NCBI RefSeq assembly: GCF_052324685.1
Contig: NC_135212.1
Span: 22,272,137 to 22,336,136, forward strand
Reading direction: 5' to 3'
Origin: Brachyhypopomus gauderio
Lineage: Eukaryota > Chordata > Actinopteri > Gymnotiformes > Hypopomidae
DNA: 64,000 bases
This document shows positions 36,230 to 48,080 of this stretch, one piece after another; positions within the stretch are counted from its first letter, which is position 1; each line of letters begins with the position of its first letter. The position numbers and the translations under genes were made by a program. The notes beneath the pieces were generated by a model. That model made no database searches, was not told the DNA's origin, and worked only from the letters and a program-made list of their open reading frames with translations.

Positions 36230-36235
36230 AATAAA
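36230..36235 (+). other. st8sia2: Candidate polyadenylation signal, st8sia2
   Basis: AATAAA 51 bases after the st8sia2 stop codon. Later AATAAA sites occur further on (for example about 37064), and mammalian ST8SIA2 has a long 3' UTR, so this may be a minor site. Confidence 0.4.
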
Positions 36236-39095
36236 CGCTACGAGTGGTCTTTGGAAGAAAGGGTTAGTAGTCAATGGCGACAGAGAGAGAGAGCGTGAGC
36301 CTGTTGACCCCATGCTCTGAAAACTCACTTATTTGGCAAGGGGTGTGGAGTGGGATCTTATTAAAATTAGATTTTATCAAATGTCCATGATAATCCTTAT
36401 GCAGCCCTATGCAGCTTTTTTGGTGCAGTGCATTAGTTTGACCACAAGATGGAAACACTTAAATCAGTCGCATACATTCTCTTCATTCACTGATAAAATG
36501 TTTTGTGAAGGAGTTAGTGGAGAGATATACAGGGCTACAGGAAGCTGTGGGGGTGGGCATTTGAGCTTTATAGAACCTGTGGAGCTCTGTTTACAGACTC
36601 ACACTCTCAAATGTGACATGTTACTTGAGTTACCTTTGGAATGTTTGCTTAGCTAACAGAATTGTAACTCCCAGACAGATTGGGTTCTTTTTTGGAAGAC
36701 AGCAAACAGTGCATCACTAGTTTGCAAACTTGGCAAGACTGCAGTTAAATCCAGAACACACCCAGATGTTCACACAGAACCCTGCTTACACAAGGATGGT
36801 TGACAGCACAGGACCTTCAGGGACTGTGACTATTTAGTTTAGTTTTTTATCTCCATACTTTAGAGCTCCAAGTGTACTCTGAGACAGTGTGCACTGTGAA
36901 TTCACAGGGTGGTGGCATGCAGGTGGGGAAATGGCTTACAATCACTGAGAATGTGCTGTTTTATGCACCATTGTTATATGAGGTCCAGAGAACTTTTCAC
37001 ATGTGCTGTTTCACTATGTGGCACATTGTGCTAGTGGTGGATTTACATTGTACATTTGATTTAAATAAATACATAAACCAAATTATGGTGGTCCTACTAA
37101 TTTATACTCATTTATCCAGTCTGTCAAAGAACATTCATATCCGTTGTTTATTAGTAACTATTTCCCACAATTCCAATATCAATATTTTAGTCACTGTTCG
37201 GTTCAAGCAGAAATGAAAAAAGCATTAGCTAATAAGTACTTAAAACATTCAGGGTGTGAACCAATCCTCAGTCATGTGCTCTGAGCCATGTGAAAGCCAT
37301 TTGTGTTGGCAGGAGAGCACTAGAGGTCCCCACGCTGCTCTTGTTTTGGTCTCTAGTTCAGTTAAAAATAGAGTATAGTTTTACAACAGACGTCAGCAAG
37401 CCATCCAGTATAATGAATGCATTTATACGTAAAAGCATGTCGGTGTTTTTTCAAAAATAGAAACAGTCTGCAACCAGTCCTGCTAAACGTAATGACTGTC
37501 CTTGGTGGATGGTAGCTCCTAGACATTGTGTAGACATGATGAGAATTATTGGAAAAATCTGGTTTAAGGGGCTTTATGTTGGAGCCATGTTCCATTTTTC
37601 TTTGTGTGGTTGTAAGTGGGATGTGCATCTAGTTTTACACCCAAACACCTTCATGATGTCTTATTTAATAGCTTGTCTTTGCATTAAGGAATTACTACAC
37701 TAAAAGCTTTAAAATCTTTAGAGGGAACCCGTGTACCTGAGAATTTGTTGGGAGATGCAGTTTTTTTTTCTGGAGTGAGGTTTTTTCAAGAATGCATAAA
37801 AAAATCAAACTTTGATGAAAAAAAAAATATAGAATGGTACCTGCTGCAGGCATTTCCAGTTAAGAAAAAGAGATTGTGTCTTCATTGTTAGCCTAATTAG
37901 CTGTGTTGACAGTGAAGCAGTGATGAGGTTGACGAGTTAGGAAAAGACTTGCACAAGGCACAGTCACACAGTCATTAGAGTAGCAGTTCATATACGGTAT
38001 GATCTGTGAGGTTTGTTGAAGCTTTAAACACAAGACTGGACAACGTTTCAGAATGAGATGCTACCACAGCCATTTAGGTTCATTCATTTTACAGTGGTAA
38101 AGTCTAGATGCGTGTTGTGAAAAGTTGGTACAAAAAGTAGTCAGGAACATGGTTTCAATTTCAATTCAAATTTATTAAATTGATTTGTTTTCACAGGAGC
38201 TTTGACACAAGTGTAAAGAACTCCCATTTTAAGTAGGTTGAAAGGAACTTGTAATCTTTTGTGGTGTCTTACAAGTTGGCTTTCATTTCCAGAAGGGGAG
38301 AGTCACAGAGCTTGGAGGATTCGTTTAACAGCAAAAGTCCAAATAAAACACCAGATGAATTTTAATACAAGCACTATGTGGTGTGGAACAAAATAAGTCA
38401 GCATTCCAACTCTTGTAACAAACACAGATGAGGCCGATATTCTCGTGGTCTCAGGAAAAAGGATGTGGTCCGACAGAAAAATGGGGGCGTGGTTCAGACA
38501 TAGAAGTGTTAACTGGCACAGACAGAATTTAAAGAGTGGTTTTAAAGTCCACAGTTACAGCACTGAAACCATGAAAACAATGAAGATAAAAATGTCTCTT
38601 AAAATACAATGAAAATAAAATACTTAAATAAAATACAAGGATTCCAGTTAGACATAGTAATTCAGCACATCTGACCATATGGACTTGCAGAACATTTTGG
38701 AGACATCATGGCTTATTCAACTGAATAAATGTGATTGCATTAGTCATATTGTCTGGTGTCATCATGCAGGTGCATATTTGACATTTTAACCAAACACTGA
38801 GCAAATGTTGCTTTTATGGAACACACAATTTGTATTTACAGTACAACAGTAACAAGCACAAAAAATAGCAAGTAATGGAAATATAATCTGGTTTTATATT
38901 CAGATTTATGTTTACCTTAAAAAGAAAATGACCCAAAAACCCTTCTCCTTAAAACAAATATTTGATTAACATATAGTACAACGTCTTAGCTACCCAAGCC
39001 ATTATTATATGCTATTAATCCAAAACATTGGTTAACACTTAAACAGTTTGCCAATAAAACATTAATGTAAATCAACATTTATACAATAGAAAGGG

Positions 39096-39134
<39 letters not shown>

Positions 39135-41100
39135 TTTTTTAAAGGACAATAAAGGTGAAAGATACATCCCACTCCATCTCTACCTGCCACACCTAGAGCC
39201 GAATCCTGCTGAGAATATCTTTTAGTATGATAATGACTTCACAGACACAGAAACACTGTTAAGACCCATGTGTACACCATGAAAGGACAGAGCAGAGCCT
39301 GTCCTAGCCATAAGGGCAGGTGTTTGAGATCAGGCATGCAGAAAAAAAAATATTAAAACCAGTAGCCAAGGTCAAAAGCAACCTTTGAAAATCTACCTTG
39401 GTGCCATTCTTTTGTTTAAGTAAATACATACTGAATGACCTGATAAACAGCTTAAACATTATTTTCTGCAGTGCCCTGAACTTTCCTACAGCCTTGAATA
39501 TGAAATGCTGAACCAAACTCAAAGGACCACCTACTAACTTATTTGCTAACACCACTTGTTTTTGGATTAGGAGTCTTGCAGGTTGCTAAGTAACAGTAAT
39601 ATCTCTGATCTTCATGTTCTCCGTTTTTGGCAGACCATGAAGGTCATTGGAGTTCCCTAACGCTCCCAGACTGCACTCATTTCAGTGCTTTGTTATTATG
39701 CCTCAAACAGTTACAATGAGGCATCCATTTAGCTGCTTCAAAATAATGGGGAAAAACACTGGCATTCTGAACAGGTGGACATAACCTCATGGTTATTCAT
39801 TCCTGGGCCTGGACTCCCATCAGGTATGCAGGCCCTGCACCCTTATTATAGGAGACAGTGTCCTGAGCCTCTTATACTCAGCAGTAGTGCAAAAATCCAC
39901 ACCACTATTGCTGATAAGCACACAAAACAGTGCAAAAAAAGCATACATTCTTGAATATTAAAAACTTTATTTTAATTCGCAACTGACAATTTGCCAGTCT
40001 GCTATAAGCTGCAATCATCAAATAAGAAAATACAATGTAACATTTTATATTCCTACAATCCCATAAGAGTTTTATTGAAGCAGAATGATGTTTAATGTTT
40101 TTTAGAATACAAATTTGGGCTTAATGGATAAATCAAAACAAAGTTGACAGCTTCATGCAAGCTCTCATTTACCTTGAGCTTGGGAGTTGATTGCCATAAT
40201 TATGTAACTGGAGGAAATATGGCAGAATCTGAAATATATTTCAAATAAGCTTTAAAATGAATCTGCAATAAAAGGTCCGAGTCCGAGATACCTGATTATC
40301 ATTTAATTTGAATCTTAGCACTGTGTAAATCCCTCTAGATCCTTAAACGTGCAATGGAGTAGCTTATTGTCAAAACAGACTGAATGTGGTTAGTGTTTTG
40401 TAAAGCCTTTTCAAAGATTTTTCTCCAGTCTCTCATAGCAGCAACATAAAAGAAACACCTACCTAAATTATACCATCACACACTAAACCCAATAGATCAG
40501 CAAAATCAGTCTAAGACCCATCTCATACAGTAAAAATGCACAATGATTAGTAGACACATCACCTACAATGTGATAGTTAATATATACTAGTTATAAAATC
40601 AAGGTTTTTACTGTGTTACTAAAAATAAACTATTTCTGATACAGTATATACACATGACATATTATCTAAATGTTTATATTATAAACACATCTAACAAACT
40701 ATAATAAATCATATGGAAGCTTTGTCTCGTTAGTACATGGCCCATACTTCTATGCCTATATAATCTATACTTACATATAAAACATTCTGATATATCGTGA
40801 CCAATTTATCACATAACATACAAGACACAAACCTTCTGTCATTTGGAGTTTTACGATTCACCTTAAATAACATGAATTAAAGTATTATAAATTATTGTGA
40901 TAAAGAATACTTAGACACAGAATCGTCTTAAGTATTAATTTGAAGCAGAATGTCTTTCAGAAATAATGGGCCCTGGTCAAGTAATAAGGAACATTCCAGA
41001 TAAATTAATGGTACAACTTTCTGCAAAAGTGTACTGCAATGCTTGTAGGTGATAACACCTTGATAACACACTCAAAAGCAAACACACCAACATACAAATA
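36236..41100. other. Intergenic region and possible 3' UTRs of the convergent genes
   Basis: st8sia2 (+) and fam174b (-) converge here. Both may have long 3' UTRs reaching into this region. It holds a (GT)n run at about 39101-39130 followed by a T tract, and is otherwise AT-rich without recognisable genes. On the minus strand AATAAA signals occur near 40071-40076 and 39967. Confidence 0.55.
39101..39141. repeat. (GT)n then poly-T
   Basis: GT run of about 30 bases followed by 10-11 T. Confidence 0.92.
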
Positions 41101-41102
41101 CA

Positions 41103-41497
41103 TCATGCAACCTGAAGTCTGTGTTTAACACGTTTACTTTCAAGAATATGTTTGACCATTTTGGAGATCCTGCGGGTAAAGATATATTGTAGATGTCCAC
41201 CATCAAAAGATTCATTTGATGACTGAAGACCAAGGGTTGCCTTTGACAAGAATCTTAGACTAGTGAAGAGCAATCTTTTAAACTGAGCCTCAGATTCCTT
41301 CAACCTAAAACAATTCAACTCGCCATAACAGAGAATTAAGCATGACTCACTCTTGCTGGTTAGACATGAAGGTTCCACAACATATAAATGATTAACCAAA
41401 GAATGCTTGGAAATTGCTTCCTGGTGAAATGTCTTTAATGAATGGGTGTAACAAGAAACTACACAACCACTGTACATGTTCAGTGCTCTAAATTCAC
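41103..41497 (-). other. fam174b: fam174b last exon, almost entirely 3' UTR
   Basis: Acceptor tctccacag|G on the minus strand, then TGA. The rest is untranslated. Its 3' end is unknown. A 157-residue open frame crosses this exon in another frame and is not supported. Confidence 0.7.
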
Positions 41498-43080
41498 CTG
41501 TGGAGAAAAGATGGAAAGTATAAGACTCTTGCTTAGCGATTTTTCTAAATACAACCAATTTATATACTAAATACAATCTAAATACAATTTGTTACTTCAA
41601 ATATGTCCAATGTCTTCACTAAATCATTCATTAGCTTCTCAGAGAAAATGTCAACATAAATGTTTTTTTTATGCAGTTCTAGGGACTGAGAACATTATTG
41701 TCGCCCCTGCTATTGAGTTAGTTGTGTTAGAGCAGGAAAAACACAAAGCATGAGAGATCTCAAGGCTTATTTTGTGCTAAAGGCCAAACTGTGCACTCTG
41801 AAAAGTACAAACTACGAGGCAAACAGGACACCAGGTCCTGCTCTGAGGAAGCTGCGTCTACGTCAAAGAACAATTGAAAAGGAGGAAGGGAGAAGTCAAC
41901 GCAGAGACCAAACCAAGCTATTTTCTAAGTACAGTGGGAGAGTTTTGTAAGCCAATGTTACATTGATACATAATTTTGCACATTACAATAGGCTATGTCA
42001 ACAGGGTTACTGCAATGAAGTAAAACCATGTACATGATTGTTACTTTAATAGACAACAATATAAATCATTATAGCCACTTGCATGCCCTCTACCTAAATT
42101 TTGTCTTGGGGAAAGTATGGGCCACGTAATTCTCTGGAAAGGGACTCGTTTTTGTCGGTAAAATTAAGTGGACTTTTCCCCAGGACGTATAAATGAGGAA
42201 AAGAGTATATTTAAAAACTTATTTTAACCTGCAGTGTAACAAATAGGCTGCTTTGTGGCTGTGAGTTATGAACAGTTAGGAGTTATTAATGGGTGAGCTC
42301 CAGCGCCCTGGTGCCCTGACCTCACCTGTACTTCACATCAAACAGAGTGGAGTCGTCGTCGTCATCGTTCTCTTCATTTAACGGCGCCATCTCCACGCGC
42401 TCGGCGGGAGTTGTAATTATGTCATACTTGCGCGTTTTTCTGATCTTCTTTCCGGATCTAGTAGAAGTACAGATCATTTGCTTAATTTCCTAAATGTGTT
42501 GGCAATATGTGATCAAAACGTATCAACCCCGACTCATACGCCAGATGCTTTCCTCGCGATACAAGGGCATATGGACGCAGGATTAAGTCAGTTGACCAGT
42601 AAGCAACAATATCCATTTGTGCGCGGACTTCAAAGATCGCCAACGGTTAACAGTGCTACAAAATTTTACGTGCTAATACGTTTTTACAATGTTGCCCATT
42701 GCATAACCCAAACGAAGCATATTCCGACAACCATCAGTAACGTTCATTTCAATTGCATGAATATTCAGGATGCAATATGGGTTTATGTACACACACATTA
42801 GGCCTTCAGCTTACCTGTACGCTTTAATGACGAGGCAGGTGATAAGCAATGTCGTCAAAACGCAGAGGAAAACGACGAGATTCTTGATAGTGGGGAGATC
42901 CCTTAAGATCGTAGAAATGCGAGAGCCAACCAAAGAATTAGTGGCGTTAAACGTGTTTTCATCACGAAGTGATGCAGTAGAATTGAGCTGAGCTGCTGTG
43001 GATGGATGAGACGGAGGTACTCCGCTGCCTTGCCGTGTAAACACAACAAGCAGAGTTATTATATGAAAATATGGGGGCAT
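41494..43080 (-). CDS. fam174b: FAM174B-like single-pass membrane protein
   Basis: Three exons on the minus strand: 43080-42815, 42457-42326 and 41497-41494, giving 133 residues (human about 159). Residues 1-20 look like a signal peptide ([15 protein letters not shown]). The short luminal part has sequons N33 and N45, and a membrane helix spans about 66-86 ([20 protein letters not shown]). The cytoplasmic tail is [29 protein letters not shown], an Asp run and STLFDVKYR. The tail is nearly identical to human FAM174B as I know it. FAM174 proteins are Golgi/plasma-membrane proteins of poorly defined role. Exon 3 supplies one base of the last Arg codon plus TGA. The ATG at 43080 has A at -3. Confidence 0.95.
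42326..42457 (-). CDS. fam174b: fam174b exon 2: conserved cytoplasmic tail
   Basis: Acceptor ctactag|A and donor TACAG|GTGAGG on the minus strand. Encodes [20 protein letters not shown] and the acidic end. Confidence 0.96.
42815..43080 (-). CDS. fam174b: fam174b exon 1: signal peptide, luminal part and membrane helix
   Basis: Donor TACAG|GTAAGC on the minus strand. Encodes residues 1-88 plus two bases of Arg89. Confidence 0.94.
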
Positions 43081-43500
43081 GTTTCTTTTTAGAAGCGATT
43101 CCTAAATAAAGTACAATTTCAAGCCACTCAAAAAGGGAAGACGTTCTGCGCTTTCTCGTGCGAAATTCCCAGCAGGAGCCCCCAGACGAATACCATATGG
43201 AAACCGTATTGCATAGTCGCTGGTAAGTGATGGTAACTATTTTGGTCAGTTCAAAATCTCAAAGTCTGATCCAAAAAAAAATATTCTCCGCGTCCTTTTT
43301 AGTACCAGATTTTATTCCATGTACAACAAATCCAATGTGGCTGCTGAAAAGCAATTGGCTTTCTCTCGCTCTCCCCTCCAGGATGTTTTAGGAATGTGTC
43401 GGCAGAAGGAAGCGTAGATACTCCCCACACCCGGAAGAGTTCCGGGAGGAATGAGCGAAGGGAGTGCACGACCACTGACGTGCTGTGGAAGGCTGGACTT
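43081..43500 (-). promoter_or_regulatory. fam174b: fam174b 5' UTR and promoter region with paired ETS-type sites
   Basis: At 43431-43445 there is CCGGAAG directly followed by the inverted TTCCGG, two ETS-family core sites in an otherwise TATA-less region about 355 bases before the fam174b ATG. Their use is inferred. Confidence 0.5.
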
Positions 43501-45185
43501 CAGTAGGAACCACAGGAGCTACGTTTGTATATTGTCCACAGTTTTTAATAAGTTTACTTTTATGGAAATCTAGGTGATTTAAAAATCTGTTTTTGTTTAC
43601 TAACGTCCCTAGGGAAGATGTGAAATATATAGGTAGCTCATTTGTAAAGCAGGTCAGTGCTTATTCAGAGTAACTATATTGAAAGAGTGTGTGTCTCATG
43701 AAAGGGTTGATGTTCAGTTTGTTAGATAATGCACTTGTGGGGTAGCAACTATTACATACCATAATTTAATGAAGTGTAGCATCACCTTAGCCTTTATGTA
43801 GGAATTATTTCATAAAATCTGCCATTACTCTGATTACTTTAACACCTTGACCAAACTGAACAACCTGAGCATAAATATTTTCAGTTTTGAAACATAAGCA
43901 CTGTAGAACTGTTCTTTATTCACAGGTTAGCTCGGTGGAATGACTGGAAGAATATTACCTGGTTAGTTATGCGAGACCATTGATCTGGAAGTGGAAGGGT
44001 CAAGTAAACAAAAGCTGCAATGCTTATTTTTCTCACATTGGGTATTTTTATATCCAGCACAGGAAAGTGAGAACAGTTTACATGTTGTTGACGGCAGATA
44101 CGGTGTGGATATGGTAGTGAGAATAACAGAGATTGTCGCTGTGGTACATTTTGAACAAGCATATGTGGGATGTCACAGGTCATCTGTTCCTGGCTCATAC
44201 GTTCTGACCTCTCCACCCTTTTCATCACCTGATGTTTAGTCTGTGTGTGTTTATGTAGTCTCTTTCTGTCCTATTGGTCTTTGAGACATTTTGTATGTGT
44301 TGACTACACCACTTGTCATTGTCCCTGTGAACTGTATGTTAGGGGTTTAGTGCAAAAAAGGGACAGGCTTGCATAAGGATAACCTAACTACACCAGTGCC
44401 TCTCCCACACCCATCTAACCAGCCCCTATGTTACAGTCAAGTGAGGGTTCAGTGATGCTAGCTGAATGCTGCTTCTCCAGTCTCCCCAGTCCTGATGCTC
44501 TGCCCAGTTTCACAGACTGGCTGATTTATAATATACACTAAGATGATAGCAGTTATCAGAAAAATGCCATTTATACTTATTGGCAATTTAGCAGTGTTTT
44601 TAGCAGTCTGCTGGTAAGGCTTGACTGAAAAGTGCTCAAATATTTTACAATACTTGATATTGTTGACGAATTTTCATGGTGACAACTGAGGCATTGTAAA
44701 CTAATGCCTCGTGTCAGTGTAAACCACTATTTCATGCAGGTCATTTTTGCTGTAATACACTTGTGACAATTGATTGCCTTTATATGTTAAATAAAAGAAC
44801 AGTGTGGTTGGTCATTTTAAAGAATGAGTCTAAAACACCCTTCATGTCAAAGCAGGGAATTATTGCTCTGAATGATGAAATCTACCAAACTCAAATGCTT
44901 TAGTTTCACCTCATTAGCATCTGCTTCTCCTTCCTCGCCAACATGGGACTCTTCGAATTTTGCAGTCGTGGATCCACTATCCAGTCCAGCTACACCTCCA
45001 TCGCTGATGGAGCTTGTGTGACACCTATCGTCCTGAGGGTGGAACTACACGATCGCTGAACATTTTCTAGTATTCAAAAGAGTGCCACAGCACTGTCTGG
45101 GGTTCTCAAGACAGTGGGGAACTGTCAGGGCCCTCTACGCCCTCTCAGAGGGCCTAAAATCTTCTTAAAACAAATATATATAATA
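43501..45185. other. Intergenic, no gene recognised
   Basis: AT-rich. At 44920-45170 a more GC-rich stretch ends with GTCAGGGCCCTCTACGCCCT near 45126. It looks like an old repeat, but I cannot classify it. Confidence 0.5.
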
Positions 45186-45335
45186 TAATTTATCCAATTT
45201 TATACTTTTTCTACGGTATCCCATCCACAAACCCATTCCAGTATGAAATGACATCCGGTTGTATTGTGTGGTTATCTAGAAATAATGTTCTTATAGCTCT
45301 GTTATTTTTTTGCTGACCAGATAGACAAATTTTCC

Positions 45336-45911
45336 CTACAGGCATGTCTGCTGGAGATAGACAGGTGAGGTCATAAGTGTCAAGCCTCTTCTGGCCCTTA
45401 AAAAGCATACATACACCAGATGGGATGGCTCCAAATACCTTGGCATATAGTCTCCAGGAGTTACAGGAATATTACATTTTCTAAGAAATTCTTCATAGGT
45501 GAGCAAAAAGCCTTCACTATTGAATAGCTGGTCAACCCATATGATGTTGTTCTGAAACCACTGTTTCAAAAAAAGAGATTTCTGTTTATACAAGATGTCT
45601 TTGTTATTCCAAATCAGAAATTTGTGGGGAGAGAAATTATGCTTGTAGATGAGGGACCATGAGAGAAAGGCCTGGCAATAAAAAGCAGATATCTTAACAG
45701 GGATTTTATCGATGTTATAATTACAAACAAGAAAAAAGTCAATACCACCCAGCTTAGATAATATATGGAGAGGAATAATATTCCAAATTGAAGTGGGGTT
45801 TCTGAAGATTTGCTTTAACCTATTAACTTTGAATGTATTGTTCAAAGTATAAAAATCCAGGATATCGAGACCACCATTTTCACATGCATTCATGACAACT
45901 GATTTCCTCAA
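45336..45911 (-). pseudogene. L1-type ORF2 C-terminal fragment
   Basis: A 191-residue open frame with KSVVMNACENGGLDILDFYT and IWNNKDILYKQKSLFL, typical of the region after RT in fish L1-like ORF2. Upstream similarity continues with stop codons. Confidence 0.85.
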
Positions 45912-46196
45912 ATAGTGAGTCTGATTTTCCAGACAAAGTTAAAGAGCATTTTATTAATAACTTTTAGGGTCTCATCAGTGAAAAGCAGAGTCAAGGCTGC
46001 ATATTAGCCGAGATACTCCTTCTGCTTTGCTGAGTAAAATTCTTCCTCTCAATGATAAGTCTCAAGAGCCAATGATTTAATTTATTTTGGATTTTCTGTA
46101 TAACTGGGTTGAAATTTGCGGTGCTTCTTTTGTTTTGATCTTTTATTATTGAGATTCCTAAGTTGCACTTCCTCCTTTACCGGAATGCAGTACAAT

Positions 46197-46661
46197 TCAG
46201 GTTGTGCAGTTTTTGATAGCCATAAGTTCACATTTATGATGATTGAGGCACAAACCAGATGCCTTTGAAAAGTCCTGAATTACATTAATGGCTACAGGGA
46301 TCTGGCCCTCATTTCTCAAAAAGAATATTGTGTCATCTGCAAGTTGAGTTAAAACGAGTTTTCTGCCAAGGAGGGAGATGCCTTCCACAGCACTATTTCT
46401 GATGTGATATGCCATAAGCTGTGCCACCAACAGAAAGAGATAAGGGGAGGCAGGACAGCCCTGTCTTATACCTCTAGAGATATCCAATCTGGGGGATGTG
46501 CCACTTGGTAATTTAATAGAGCTACTGCTGTTCTTATAAAGTGTCTTCATAGCAGAAGAAAAGTAAGTACCAAAGCCAAATTTATGCAACGACTGTAAGA
46601 TAAACTGGTGCTCCACTGTGTCAAAGGCCTTATAGAAGTCTAAGAACAGAATAAATCCATC
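46197..46661 (-). pseudogene. L1-type reverse transcriptase fragment
   Basis: Reverse-transcriptase palm with the active-site motif LADD (family usual F/Y/LADD) and the upstream IRQGCPASP block. The frame extends upstream to 46661 as DGFILFLDFYKAFDTVEH and stops at the nested insertion. Confidence 0.9.
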
Positions 46662-46665
46662 AATT

Positions 46666-48022
46666 ACATTTACATTTACATTTATGGCATTTAGCAGACG
46701 CTCTTATCCAGAGCGACTTACAAAAGTGCTATGTAGTTGCTTGGAATCTCCAAGGTCTTGAACACAAGGTACTCTAAGCTGGAAAAACCACTAGACGAAA
46801 GTCAAATGATACCTAACAATTATACCTGAATATACACATCCCCTGAGGAAAAAGACAGTAAACAATTCCTATAACCCAATTATGCACAATACCTGAGGAA
46901 AGAGACGATAAAGTACAATAGACAAAGCATAATTATGCAAAGTGCACTTGAAAGAGGTGGGTCTTCAGTCGGCGTCTGAAGACAGCAAGTGACTCCGATG
47001 TTCGGACACACAAGGGAAGTTCATTCCACCACCTTGGAGCCAGGACAGAGAAAAGTCTGGATGCTTGTCTCCCATGTGTCCTGGATGATGGAGGGTCAAG
47101 ACGAGACATACTTGAGGCGCGGAGGGCTCTAGGTATGCATCTGGGTTTTACCATGGCCATCAAGTAAGGAGGAGCTGGACCATTCTTTGCTTTGTAGGCC
47201 AGCACCAGGGTTTTATATTTGATGCGGGCAGCTACCGGAAGCCAGTGGAGGGAGGACAGCAAGGGAGTGACATGGCTGAACTTGGGAAGGTTGAAGACCA
47301 ACCGAGCTGCAGCGTTCTGGATCAGTTGCAGGGGTTTGATGGCATGCATAGGAAGACCAGTCAGTAGGGAGTTGCAGTAGTCCAGTCTTGAGATAACAAG
47401 GGACTGGACAAGGACCTGAGTGGCCTCCCTAGAGAGAAGTGGCCGAATCCTCCGAATGTTGTGAAGGGCGAATCTGCATGATCGTGTTGTGTTAGCAACG
47501 TGGGCCGTGAAGGAGAGTTGATTGTCGACAACTACACCAAGGCTACGCGCTTCCATGGATGGAGTGATCACGGTGTTCTCCAATGAGATAGAAAGATCAC
47601 GATGAGGACTGGCTCTTGCAGGGATGTACAGCATCTCTGTCTTGCTTGGGTTAAGCTTTAGGTGGTGAGCTGCCATCCAAGAGGCAATGTCTTTCAGACA
47701 TGCAGAGATTCGAGCTGAAACCTGTGTGTCAGAGGGTGGGAAGGAAAAGAAGAGCTGGGTGTCATCCGCATAACAGTGATAAGAGAAGCCATGTGCAGAG
47801 ATTGACTCACCCAGAGAGCGGGTATAAAGGGAAAAAAGAAGTGGACCCAGCACTGAGCCTTGTGGAACACCGGTGGAGAGTTTGCATGGCGTGGATGTTG
47901 ATCCTCCCCATGTTACTTGGTAGGAACGACCCTCCAGGTAGGATGCAAACCATGTCCATGCATTGCCAGTGATACCAAGGCCTGAGAGGATGGACAGGAG
48001 GATCTCATGATTGACTGTGTCA
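46666..48022 (-). mobile_element. L2-type LINE, 5'-truncated, inserted in the L1-type LINE
   Basis: On the minus strand the frame is open from about 48020 (VNHEILLSILSGLGITG) through VPQGSVLGPLLFSLY, CYADDTQLFF, LNPSKTEML, DYCNSLLTGLP, NAAARLVF and LHWLPVAARIKYKTLVLAYK to a stop after FQVHFA near 46933. That is the RT and C-terminal part of an L2/CR1-group element. The 3' end is the familiar fish tail TAAGTCGCTCTGGATAAGAG, ...GCTAAATGCCATAAATG and ATGTAA repeats at 46666-46735. AATT borders both sides (46662-46665 and 48023-48026). Confidence 0.92.
46933..48020 (-). pseudogene. L2-type reverse transcriptase, uninterrupted but 5'-truncated
   Basis: About 360 codons without a stop, including the YADD catalytic box. 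The N-terminal endonuclease and first RT blocks are missing, so it cannot act alone. The lack of stops suggests a younger insertion than the host L1. Confidence 0.85.
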
Positions 48023-48080
48023 AATTAGAATATCAGAGTAATCTATAATGTCCATAACTAGCCTAATATTGTTTGTTATG

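Larger units (their letters stand above)
45190..48080 (-). mobile_element. L1-type LINE remnant split by a nested LINE
   Basis: Minus-strand fragments of a fish L1-clade ORF2 lie at 45336-45911 (C-terminal part), 46197-46660 (RT palm) and 48027-48080 (RT N-terminal side). The RT block reads DFYKAFDTVEHQF ... GIRQGCPASPYLFLL ... LADDTIFF. The C-terminal block reads LNNTFKVNRLKQ ... NPTSIWNIIPLHILSKLGG ... SWSLIYKHNFSPHKFLIWNN. Between the blocks, frames contain stops. Both element ends seem to be lost. Confidence 0.88.

Noticed and set aside
41103..41576. 157-codon minus-strand frame across the fam174b last exon
   Set aside because: It crosses the intron/exon boundary, is in a different frame from fam174b and matches nothing known; the conserved protein ends at KYR.
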